In this document: piece by piece, positions 11,661 through 22,627 of the stretch
Numbering within the stretch: position 1 is the stretch's first letter
Layout of the letters: each line of letters begins with the position of its first letter
Position numbers and translations under genes: made by a program
The notes under the pieces: generated by a model
What the model was told of the DNA's origin: nothing
The model's database searches: none
Seen by the model: only the letters and a program-made list of their open reading frames with translations
NCBI RefSeq assembly: GCF_016545825.1
Contig: NC_052618.1
Coordinates: 36,216,196-36,280,195, forward strand
Source: Eucalyptus grandis
Lineage: Eukaryota > Streptophyta > Magnoliopsida > Myrtales > Myrtaceae
DNA length: 64,000 nt
Direction of reading: 5' to 3'

Positions 11661-13321
11661 TTGGCCAAATTTTATGCAATAAAACGTGGATGGCCAGTAT
11701 GTGTCAGCCTCAGCACCGGAATTCATGATCCTTATGGCTCATGCCAGCGTTTGGAAGTGGTCGTTCGCCCAATGGATGTGAAAAGGTCGCATGTTGTTCG
11801 CAAAGGAAAATAGGTAAGGGGAAAAGGGGCAAAAGCGTGGCGTTTTCTCCAATCTTCATCGGCTGCATGGCATAAAAAATCTCTCAGTTTGATGGATCTA
11901 TGTACTTTTTTCTGCATAAAGTGTGAATTGGGCGAGCACGATGGGTTCCTTGGGGGATATTAAATCAGCTAAATACTCCTAGATGCCCGACTGAAGAAGT
12001 ATCGTAATAGAATAATTAATTATTAAAATCGCGTATTCATATAATAATTTAAACTTGTAAAACTGTGAGCAATGATATCATAAAATCTCACATACTATCA
12101 GAGCTTAAGTCTTAGATGAAGGTGCAATTTTGTATTTAATTATTCTACTAGTCTTTCTCACGCTTTGTTTAGCTTAAATTTTTAGAAAAGTTGATAGTAA
12201 TTTCACAAAATCTCATATAATATCAGAGCTTAAGCCTTGAATGAATGTGCTGTTTTCTATTTAATTATTATATAACTTCCCTTCAGGTTAATTACTAGGA
12301 AATATTTAATTATTCTATCACCTCTCTCATGCTTAGAAATAGGCAACATTTAATTATTCTATTAATCCCTCCCATACTTAGTGTGGTCTTTTTGCCTAGT
12401 ATTAAGTACAAAAATTTGTAATTGAGGAGGCAAATAGGGTTTTAGAAAGATTTTGAACTCAAGACCTCCTACTTTGATAAATTATAAGATTTTGGGTGTG
12501 TTTGGTTGAGTTTTTAATGTAAAGTAGTTTAGCCTAAAGAGATTTGGGAAATGCAAATATTATTTTGTAAATTGTACTTTGAGAAACAACTTTGAATGAA
12601 ATATTGTTTGATAGAAAACACATTTAAGACCATTTGAGTGATTAATTTAAAATTTAAAATTTTTATTTGTTTAAATTGAAACAAATAATGTCTATAGCTT
12701 TTTAAATTTCAATTTTGATGACAATGTTAAATATATTGTGTAAACAATTTTATTAAAAGATAAAATGTTTTTGGCTAAAAAATTTAAATTGAAAAAATTT
12801 ACATTAAAGTGGTCTCTTTCTCAATTAAAGAAAGAATACTTTCATTACAATAAACGTGGTAACATATGTATCGAGAAAGGAAATTTATTATCCTTGAAAA
12901 TTACAAACATCATGAAATTTCATTTGATCACATAAACGTGTAATATTAGAAGTTACATCATTATTTGAAGCACTACCCTCTTCATTGTGCCTTCCTTCAG
13001 GGAGCGAATTCCAATTCATATCAACTTCTGTGGGAATAAAAGAAATTAAGGGGATTTGTATTAGATCTACCAATTTTCATTGAGTAGGCAAAGAACCAAA
13101 CTTCCCTAGTCTTTTGTTTGTATCTAAGTTCATGACACTACTTTGCAAAAAGAAAGATCTGTGTAGCTGAACCAAAATTAATGTCTCTCGAGTCACCATC
13201 TTAATCGATCCTTACCCAAGACATGAACCAAAATAAGCTTTCATTCTATGTTATCATAGGAAGAGCAAAATGTACACTTATTTCAGTGACTTCTCAACAG
13301 ATTATAATCGTTAACTATGGA
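11661..13321 (+). repeat. 1.66-kb tandem duplication, copy 2
   Basis: Near-identical to 10001-11660, with scattered substitutions and small indels spread along its length. It ends again at taactatgga, after which unique sequence (caagaaaaaaatgat) begins. Confidence 0.9.
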
Positions 13322-16300
13322 CAAGAAAAAAATGATAAATTTATCTTTGTAGCTACCTAAAAGAAAGGCAAGAATTCTTTGCTTGCTGCTTCTTGTTAAC
13401 CTCTTATCATGGACAAACAAAAAGCCATTCACGATGATGAAAGCGGAGTAGCTTGTGCATCAAATTCAAGAGCGTCTTCGTATCTCCCTTGCAAGTAAAA
13501 ATAAAGCAGCTGTACCATGCACTAGCTTTTTTAAGAGATTAACTCGCATCTCAAGCCCATGAACATATTGTGTGGTACATGTTCACGATAGTTTATCATT
13601 GCCTGGGCTTTGTAAATCATCACAGTTGGGCTGCTCACAAAGGTACGCCGGTGGATTTGCATGGAATTTATCCTTCTCCTTGGGCTTATGGACAATAACT
13701 CTACGATGACTTGGCTATGCCATCTTCTTCTTATGTGCCAGATGTACAACGATTTCAAAAATATTCTATGAAAGTGTCCCATTCTAATGCAAATCCAGTA
13801 AAACCACGGGCCTTTTATGATCTAAGAGAACAGTTCTCTTAAATCTAAGATACCTGCAGGAAAAATGTCTCAGTTTGCACACAGCTTTTTGAAGGAAAAT
13901 GGGATAGGCCTAATTAATTTGATCAGTTCTTCCAAGGAAATTAAAGGAAGAACATCGATCAAGTTGACAAATACTTAAGCAAATCTCAAACGCCCTAAGA
14001 TACAATCGCAATCGACAACTAACAATCATTTAACTTCCACTCTTCACATTCAATTGGCACAGATTACCGCAATTAACAATAACATTCGTGATCTCTCACA
14101 GTGTCTACTCAAAACAAGACAACAATAAAAATCAATTCTTTGTCGCAACCCACCAAAAGACATGCATGAATCATGTTGGTGATAGGAGCAAAAATCAATT
14201 CTTAGTCGCAGCAGAATGACTTCAACCTAGGATTGAGGGCATTAAATAATGTGAAATTGTGGATCTAATGGATAGAGGGACAGTAACCAAAAATGCGAGT
14301 CCAAGTAATCACAGAAGGAGACAAGTTTTCGGCACGGGAAATGAAACTATCAAAGCAAGAACTTTTCCTACATAAAATCATCCTATGCAAGTTTAATTCT
14401 TGAAACCACAGCCACAAAATCTAGTCCAACTCCAACAACAACAAAAGTGAAGAACCAGAAACCCATCACACCAAATGCTCGTAGCTGAACCAAACAATAG
14501 TGCCGATCTAGTGGTAAAAGCCACATGCAGGTCGACATTTCCAACGAGCACTTAGTCCAAGCACGAAATAAAGGGGGTACAATTAACAACACCCCAAAAG
14601 GACCAAGCTCACAGATTTACCCAAAAGCAAGCAACTTCACCCGAAAAAAGGCGAAAAAGAAAACCCAAAAATGAGGCGAATGAGAGATTAAGCCGGCAAA
14701 GGAGCAACCGCGAGGGAAAGAGCGAGCAAAGGGGCGCTCTAGAGCAAGAGAGTAGACATAAGGGAGCAGGAAAGGGGTAATCGTGAAAAGAGACACGAGG
14801 TCACAAAGGGTTGCCAGGGAGGAGACTAGGGTTTAGTTATTTTTGAAAAGGGTAAAAAGGAGTTCCAATGTCATTAACAAAAGTTAAGCATTCCGAAAAT
14901 GCTCAAAACTCAATATTTAGCATTGAGTTTCCAATGTCAACTCTCACCTCAAAGTCCCTTAGGATATGGTTGCCGAATTTTTTTAATGGATTTTTAAAAT
15001 GCCGAACCAAAAACATCATTTGTGGGATTGCTAACAACTATTGTAAAGTTTAAACTTCTAAATAAATATGCAATTTTAATATTTAGATATTTTATAATAC
15101 CACGAGGGAAGAGTGAAGAGAACTCCCAAACGGGAAGTAAAATAGAATATGTAACCATAAGAAACCCAAGCATTATGGAGGAGACTATTAGGGTTCTGAC
15201 CGTGTGTTTGTTGAAGAATGAGCTGCCAACTCATAGATGTTGTCGCATAGTTAAGGGATTCCATCGAAATCGTCATGAAAGCCAGTGGTGGGTAAGATAC
15301 CAGCGCTTGGGTTGGGCAATGGTTGGTTCGACACCTTCAATTTCTTCTATACCTCCCCAAAAACGAAAAGAGAATTTTTTTTTTCCCGAGATGGAAATCT
15401 GGGTTCCAATGTCATTAGTTCTTTTCAGATGTTACGATGCTTAGCAAATGTCCATGAACCGGTTATGATCAAACCTTTCGTACCCCATAAATCCTTTGAT
15501 ATCAAAAGCAGAAGCTAGGACTTTGCAAGCAGAAACTACACTCCCAAGCTTCTAGCTAAGTGTTTTCGGCCTACCGAGTACTGGGTGCAAACGGACCGAG
15601 CGAGCGACTTTCTAAAGAGACCGGGTCTGAGTTTTGTAGGCAGACCCAAAACAACAGAAAATGGACCAGACCGAAGTAATTCAATTTGATCCAAGCCGGT
15701 TCGGGCCGAACTCCAACTTTTTTCATTTTCTGTTTTATCTTGCCAATAATACTAATAGTTGGTTGGTTATGAATTCTCAAAAGTCTAACACGTCAAAAAT
15801 CATTAACACAAAATATTAGTTTTTTTTTTTAAGAAAACATACAAAATTAGGTTAAAAAGCCAGATAAGGTAATCCAAATAAAACTTTAATAGCGCATAGC
15901 TTTTGATCCGAGCAGGGTGAAGGTGCACGTGGGTACTATGTCCAAAACTCATTCAAAAGCAGCACTATGGTACAAAGAGAGCGAAGTGGTAGAGGTCATT
16001 TTCGACCTCAAAAGTTCAATTTTTTGTGTGCGTTTCAAGCAACTTTCCCAATTTCAATCCCTAACACCGTCTTATATTCAGCCCCATTTGATACTCGATC
16101 ATTTAATTTAATATTTTTACAGCATTAACAAACAATGTTTCCATTTGTTCATTCTCATTCTCATTTTGTAATTAATTAAATATACCTTTTATCTTTAAAT
16201 AATTGTTTAGGGATGGTCTATGCTAACATTGCTAAGTCAATCCGCAACATCTCAGGCCCGGTAGCTTGGATTGGACCAAAGCAATATACAGAAAAAGTAG

Positions 16301-17100
16301 GCCTGAGACTGAAATGGTCTATTTTTGCCTGACAGTGAATCTATACATGAAAAGAATTACGTAAATAAGTCAAACATCGAAATTCTTTCTTCTTCTTCTT
16401 TTTTTTTTTTGGCAGAATACAGTGAAAAACACTCTTCGAAAGTTATAATTTCCGAACACTTCAAGATAAACAAGATTACCACTGAAGCGAAAAGTCAAAA
16501 GAATTGACCAAGAAAAAGCTGAAAGTAAAAGAGAAAGAAGGAAGCCTAAGCAACACGTAACGAGGCTTCCTTCATCGGGGCTCAGTGTGACATCTCAAGC
16601 TGCATAGTCATTTGATCAAATTCATTTCAACGGCTCTCATGCATTTAACGTCATTCATTGCTACAAACTGACGATTGAAGGGCGTGCAGCACGCCCCAAA
16701 CTTTGGCTCAGCCCAATCCTTCTTGTGTTCGTTTCACGTTTGCACCATTACTGCCTATGTTCCAATGAGATCATATGTATATCTGCTAAGAACATGAGTG
16801 GCAAAACATTGAACCCAGATATCTTCGAGACCAAACGATCTTGAGGATACCCAGATCGAAATCGTAATAATTTTTTACCCTCGAGGCTGCGCTAATTCAC
16901 AAACAACACCTACTCTCCCGGAAGAGATTTCGGTTTATCATGAAAAACAACTGCTCGGCAGCTGGTCTTGGACTCGTTTAAAAGTTTCTTGAGCCATCCA
17001 CATGATTGACGAGCTCAGTTCCTTTGCCATGCAAAACAATCATCGTGCTACCCACCATACATAACTGTCCAATGTCCCCTTCCCCTCTCTACTTTAGCAA
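13322..17100. other. Stretch without a recognised gene
   Basis: No frame shows recognisable protein similarity. At 14600-14860 a purine-rich, GC-richer stretch ends in gggtttagtt (minus strand: aactaaaccc), resembling the leader of a plant gene read on the minus strand, but no coding exon could be attached to it. A pyrimidine tract with an acceptor-like ttttcag occurs near 15420-15428. Either could belong to an unrecognised or non-coding transcript. Confidence 0.4.
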
Positions 17101-17271
17101 GCCCAAATGACGACAGATAGGAGAGAAATATTTGAGGATCTGAAAACATGTTGTACAGAACACAAGACAAGGTAAATAAACAGTTGAAACAAGATGACCT
17201 CGCACCAGTCAAATACTACTTTCAAGTAATAATAAGACCAATAGATGACATAAGACACAGGTTCAATAGCT

Positions 17272-17277
17272 TTTATT
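17272..17277 (-). promoter_or_regulatory. Candidate poly(A) signal of the V-ATPase c gene
   Basis: AATAAA on the minus strand about 190 nt past the stop codon at 17469. The position suits a plant 3' UTR; usage is not shown by sequence alone. Confidence 0.35.
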
Positions 17278-17468
17278 CTTCGGTGAGAATAATTATGCAG
17301 GAAACTAACCAAGAGCAACTCTCACAGGACTGGCAGAATAATCACTTCTACAGAAGAACTTCAAAGAACACTTCGAGGGCCATCCTACCATCCCAAACCG
17401 GCAAACAGGAGATATATTTTCTCATGAGAGACACTGACAAAATCCTGCCTGGTTCAGCAGTTCCCTCC

Positions 17469-19759
17469 TTAATCTGCTCTGGACTGGCCTGCTCGGGAAG
17501 ACAAGATGATGCCCACAATAAGACCATAAAGGGCCAAAGCTTCAGCGAAAATGAGGATGAGGATCATCCCAACAAAAAGTTTTGGCTGCTGCGCATTAGC
17601 TCTGGACAAGATCAAAATATCTTTGTCAGGAGAAATTTTTAATAATAGAAAAAGAGCATCTTTCGCCTGAATTAAACTCCTTCCAAAAGTAAGCATCAAA
17701 CAAAAGCATCTATGTTTGTGAAGGGAATTGGTTAACTTTGCAGCTATCATCTAAAGTTACACCAAAAGTTTGTTAAAAAGACTCATGAAATATGGTCAAC
17801 TTCAATGCTAGTCACGGCCGTTATGAAAATCATCCCATGAACCACAGACCCACATCCATGTTAACAAATTACTCCCAGAAACCAGAATTCACCAAAATCC
17901 ATGAGCTAACCAATCAGCTTTTCCTCTTTAACTATCTCCACGTTGGTGTTAACAAATCACTTCCAAAAACCAGGGTTCACCATACATCAACTGGAAAAAA
18001 AGCAGCCCTTCATATGCAGTAGAACAAGGTCCATATCCATCCAATTCTCAACTTCACAGTAAGGAATCAAAATCAGGTATATGAATGCTATTTAATAAAG
18101 GGATTAAAGACGACACCTAAACAATAGGCACCAAAACATTTAATTATGTCGAACAAACAAAAAAAGACTTGGCTGATGTCAATAGACAATTCATTCATTA
18201 ATTAATCTAGGATGTGAAACTTCGTACTCCAACACATATAAGACAAAGACATAGTTTAAACTCTAAGCTCTAAAGTTCTCTTGCCATTCGACATTACTCC
18301 TCAAATTAGTGGTTACTAACATAAGTCAGCACAATTTGAGAATGAAAGACACCAGCCCTATTTAGATTGATATTACAGCACACTGCAATGGTCCGAGAAT
18401 AGGATGAAGCTCAGGGTTACTTATCAAATCTCACTTAAACAGGGACAATAACACACTACGAGTTCACATCAGACACACCATATGAACGATCCTTACCTTA
18501 CACCAGCATCACCAACAATTCCGATTGCCATACCAGCTGAAAGTCCAGCAAGACCACAAGCCAGACCAGATGAAAGGTGTGCATACCCATCAAAGAGGTA
18601 ATATGACTTGGCCTTTGGATTAATCCCTGTACTTATAATAACAGCAATAATAAGCCCGTAAATACCCAACACTCCAGCCATGACAACAGGGACAATTGAC
18701 TTCATAACCAGCTCTGGCCTCATAACTCCCATTGATGCTACACCCACACCACTTTTAGCCGTTCCATATGCTGCTCCCATACCTGCGCATCAGAAGTACT
18801 TAGTGATCATTTAAAAAACCTTTCAAATGTCTATTGTCTAGAACAAGAAACCAATCAAAAAGAAGTGACAGGGCATTCAAATGTCTGAAATTCGTCTGGA
18901 GCAAGTTTCTAAAGAATTTTGTGGCCTTTAAATCACAATCCAAGCGTCCAAACAGCCGTGCTTACCCCGAATGCAATTACCGAGCTCCTAAAAGAAGAAC
19001 ATTCCTAAACCAATTTAAACTTCTTTCGCCTCGCTCGCTAGCATGTCAGGAACCTCAAGCAGGAACATCTACTGAACTAGATCACTCTCTCTCCTCGATA
19101 CCATTAGAGGGGGGATAATTCACATCGTGATCACCACCGAAAATATTTTCAGATCACGACCTGCCACCCTATTCCTTGTGCCATAAGGCTACTCAGCCAA
19201 TTCTTTAGCATTACTTTGCCGTAAATCCTCAGTAAATCATCGCCCCTTTCTTCATACAGCAAACAGGACCTCAGTCTCTCGTTGGCCACAGCTCAATCCA
19301 GCCTATGAGGCCAAGCACAATAATCCATTTTTACGACACAGATCTATCACCAAATCATATTCCTAAAGACAAAAAATTTTGACCCCGCGTCCTCTATTTC
19401 AACTAACCGCACCAAGCAGACCACATATACTCCACTAATTCCAGTTCCACCGACCTAACCGTCCAATCATTGTCGAAATAAGTCGACATCGTCACACCAT
19501 TCCCGATCACTCGAACCGAAAACAATCCGAGATCTCGACGAATTCAATGCGCAAAGCGCGAGCAATCGGATTTCCAAGCCGCAGCCGAAGGCAACGAAGA
19601 CAAAAGGGGGCCGCAAGCGAAATCGAAAGTAAGGCAAAATTCACAAAATTCAAGAGGTTAGGGTTTCGAAGAAGCGCTACAGGAGAAGACGAGGGCGGCC
19701 GCGGCCCCGAGGAAGCCGAAGAAGGGCGCGGTCTCGTCGCCGCTGAACGTCGACGACAT
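17469..19759 (-). CDS. VHA-c: V-type H+-ATPase 16-kDa proteolipid subunit c (three exons)
   Basis: Forms the rotating proton-binding ring of the vacuolar ATPase Vo sector in tonoplast and endomembranes. Exons: 19681-19759, 18497-18782, 17469-17601, joined by GT-AG introns of 898 and 895 bp. The first junction splits a Cys codon (T|GT), the second an Arg codon (AG|A). The spliced reading is 165 residues plus stop, the usual plant length, starting [18 protein letters not shown]. Four membrane helices are visible: around residues 14-34 ([11 protein letters not shown]), 54-76 ([17 protein letters not shown]), 91-115 (glycine-rich [16 protein letters not shown]) and 130-157. The essential proton-carrying glutamate lies in the last helix ([11 protein letters not shown], Glu142). 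The ATG is the only start that gives the conserved N-terminus. No defect is seen. Plants carry several near-identical paralogues, so the exact isoform number cannot be given. Confidence 0.97.
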
Positions 19760-19838
19760 GGTCGATTGGCTGGCTGGATCGATCGGATCTCGACGGTGGG
19801 GAAAGGCCTCTGCGCACTCGCGGACAGCTTCCTGGTCT

Positions 19839-19873
<35 letters not shown>

Positions 19874-20200
19874 TTGTCCGCTTCTGGTTTTGCGGGCTTC
19901 TTCTCGTTTGCGATTTTCCCCCTTTTTGTAACCGGAGCGGAAGGGGAAAATCTCTTTGATAATTTACGATTTACGCCACTGGGAGGCTGCCTTGCCAAAT
20001 GAGCTCGGCCCCCTCTCGATTGGGCTTTGTAAGATGTATTTTCGGGCTGTTCCGATGGCCGAGTGGAGGCCCAAAGTCGGTTTCGATTGGACAGCGTTTA
20101 GGCAATTTGCGGAAAAAACAGGAGGGGACCAGGCGATGTCGAACCAGCTACTTGTGTAATCTTTTGACCCTGGACTCCGGTGCTGTCTTATAGAGCCTCC
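19760..20200 (-). promoter_or_regulatory. Leader and core promoter of the V-ATPase c gene
   Basis: Upstream of the ATG, minus strand. It contains a (GA)n tract (19841-19871 on plus as CT) and, at 20188-20193, a TATAAG motif in the context CTCTATAAGACA that could act as a TATA box; transcription would then start about 30 nt downstream. The same motif and surroundings recur at 28031-28445, which supports this as a discrete promoter module. The start site is inferred, and an intron in the leader is possible. Confidence 0.5.
19841..19871. repeat. (TC)n microsatellite in the V-ATPase c leader
   Basis: About fifteen TC units, reading GA in the sense of the gene. GA/CT tracts are common in plant leaders and core promoters. 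The duplicate copy near 28073-28087 has a shorter tract. Confidence 0.9.
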
Positions 20201-20902
20201 ATATCCTTTGTAGCCACTAGGGGTAATCGGTTCCTGCTTTCGGTCCCCAAGTGCCGGGCGATCCACCGGAATCGGCGGACACCGAGTTTGTCATGGGAGG
20301 ATTGGGGTGGGGGTGAACCATTAGGCAAGGGGGAGACAAAGGGTGGAGATGGTGGGGACTTGCACGAGGCCGCCTCTTTGACGCAATAGAGGATGCTCGC
20401 CTCGGATGCTTCGCACGCGCTGCACTGTATCTTCATATCCACACGAGCACGCACATGTACACACGACGTAGCCACTAGAAACCTCAAAACTGAACTGGCT
20501 TGCTTTAGAGGATTTCTCTAGAGAGAAAGATAGCGAAGAAATCTAAGGGATTTGCACACTTAAAACTTTTAGTTTTGCATAGGAAGATGGTGAACGACTA
20601 AACATGGCTTTCAATTTTCCCCTTTTTATTTCATTCTTTTTCTTTTTAGTTTTGTTATCTTCATGGGAACTAGCGTGGAGTCATTTATATCATTTCAACT
20701 AAATGTTTGCCACATGTATTTGGTTTCATGGATTTGTGATTATAGGGACTTACAATAATCACTTCACACCAAAGAAAATTTTGGGTACTATTATGATGCC
20801 ATCGTGTCAAAATCTGAGTCTATTCACTAGACGACACATGTTGCCCAAGCTCACCATGTTAGAAGCCCTCCTAATTTCAATGTCAAATAGACGACTCTCT
20901 CT

Positions 20903-21289
20903 CTAAGCTCTCCTCCAACTATTCACATCGCCAACTCTGCCTTTGCCTCTACCTGATCTGTTGCCTTTATTGTCCAACGAACCACACCGAATGATGCCAT
21001 CTCTCTCTCTCTCTTGACTCACCCTCTCCACCGTCCGATGAGCCACGCCACCACCGCCTTGCACTGTATAGGCCACTACTTCCACCTTGAAAAGTATAGA
21101 TTTTCTTAGATTTACTCCAAAAATTATGTAATTTTTGCATTCAATTTGCAATTTTAGGGTTTTACTTTGAAGCACGGACTTGGATATCATGTTTCTCGCT
21201 GAATTATAGTACTCTTAACTCCTCGTTGAATTAAATGGGTCTCATTTTGAACTTCTTTGTCTCTGTCTCTGTCTCTCTGTCTCTTTGTC

Positions 21290-21321
<32 letters not shown>

Positions 21322-21343
21322 ATGCGACCTTTCCAACTCATGA
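20903..21343 (+). repeat. 441-bp tandem repeat, unit 1
   Basis: Begins ctaagctctcctccaactat. It includes a segment with several gttttactttgaagca / ttgaattaaatgg landmarks and ends in a compound TCTCTG/TC microsatellite (21253-21320). The same landmarks recur 441 bp later. No coding assignment. Confidence 0.85.
21253..21320. repeat. Compound (TCTCTG)n/(TC)n microsatellite
   Basis: Nearly pure pyrimidine tract with interspersed G, at the 3' end of unit 1. Unit 2 has only a short version at its end. Confidence 0.9.
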
Positions 21344-21700
21344 CTAAGCTCTCCTCCAACTATTCACACCGCCAACTCTGCCTTTGCCTCCGCTTGATCC
21401 GTTGCCTCTATCGTCCAACGAACCACACCAAATGATGCCATCTCTCCCTTGACTCACCCTCTCCACTGTCCGATGAACCACGCCACCACCGCCCTCCTCT
21501 ATATAGGTCACTACTTCCACCTTGAAAAGTATAGATTTTCTTAGATTTGCTCCAAAAATTATGTATTTTTTGCATTCAATTTGCAATTTTAGGGTTTTAC
21601 TTTGAAGCATGGACTTGGATATTATGTTTCTCACTGAATTATAGTATTCTTAACTCCTCGTTGAATTAAATGGCTCTCATTTTGAACTTCTCTCTCTCGA
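21344..21700 (+). repeat. 441-bp tandem repeat, unit 2
   Basis: Direct copy of unit 1 lacking most of the terminal microsatellite. A third, partial and diverged copy of the central part (gattttcttagatttactcc, ttacattcatttgtaatttt) is seen at about 21790-21855. Confidence 0.85.
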
Positions 21701-22367
21701 CTTGCTATGTTCTAATTGTCTTCGTCATCAGACAAACCATATCATTGCCACTATGCTCTATACTATGCCCTTGCCTCTACATAAAAATGTATTGATTTTC
21801 TTAGATTTACTCCAAAAATTGTGTAATTTTTACATTCATTTGTAATTTTGGGGAAGTCAGGGGATTGAATGACATATTTTCGTTTTTGTCTATCGTTGTT
21901 GGTGCTTGTCTTCCTTGTTCTAGACAATTCAGTTAATTGAGTCCATGCTTTGTGTTCTAGTGCGTAGTTACCTACTTTAGAGCAAATGACGCTGACAAAA
22001 TTTCATGTGTGACTCTCTTGTATATGAGCTCGCAGGGGAGAAAGAAGAATCCAAGTTTCTAATACCTTGGGATCCCTACTTTATTAAACTAATAGTTTTA
22101 TGAGAGATATTGAAAATTAGATTTTATTCTAACATACCCTGGACTTTTATGTTTATTTGTGTAATTTCATGATTTTTATGGAGCACCTGAAGCGAAACTC
22201 TGGAAATGCATTTAATCCACTTTATGTTGTTTATGTAATTAGGTCAGATTGATGTTTTGTCATTACTGAAGTTAAAACTACTAGACTTAACTTCGAATCT
22301 TGCTGGTCAATACTATGTCGTTTTAATCTCAATTCGATACTATTTAGATGCAAATTTGCACATGTAA

Positions 22368-22563
22368 TGACAGAAAGGTAACAGGAACTTTGGGGAAATT
22401 GTATTGTCTGACTTGTATTCAATTGTGCTATTACATTGTACATAAATAGTGCAAGAAGGAAAAAGTAAAATAGGAAAAGTAATATACATGTATCGGAGTT
22501 TCCTATTTACTAATATTTACTAGAATCAATTATGTACAGAATCGATTCTAAGATCTTCCAACA
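22368..22563 (-). repeat. 3' LTR of the young Copia element
   Basis: Reads TGACAGAAAGG...CTTCCAACA on plus (inverse on the element strand). Identical to the other LTR except at one position. Confidence 0.97.
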
Positions 22564-22576
22564 CTCCCCCTCAAGC
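22564..22576 (-). other. Polypurine tract
   Basis: GCTTGAGGGGGAG on the minus strand, abutting the 3' LTR. It primes plus-strand DNA synthesis in LTR elements. Confidence 0.85.
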
Positions 22577-22627
22577 TGGTGGCCTATATATGTCAAGGAC
22601 ACCTAGCTTGCTTAATAGAAACTTGTG

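Noticed and set aside
15022..15518. 140- and 77-codon plus-strand frames
   Set aside because: No recognisable motif, mutually overlapping in different frames, no coding-type conservation to judge by; left as unassigned sequence.
17148..17642. Plus-strand 164-codon frame overlapping the V-ATPase gene
   Set aside because: Lies antisense to exon 3, intron 2 and 3' UTR of a clearly real gene and shows no recognisable protein motif.
19507..19998. 163-codon minus-strand Arg/Pro-rich frame over exon 1
   Set aside because: Different frame from the V-ATPase exon 1. Its composition reflects the leader microsatellite and GC-rich exon.
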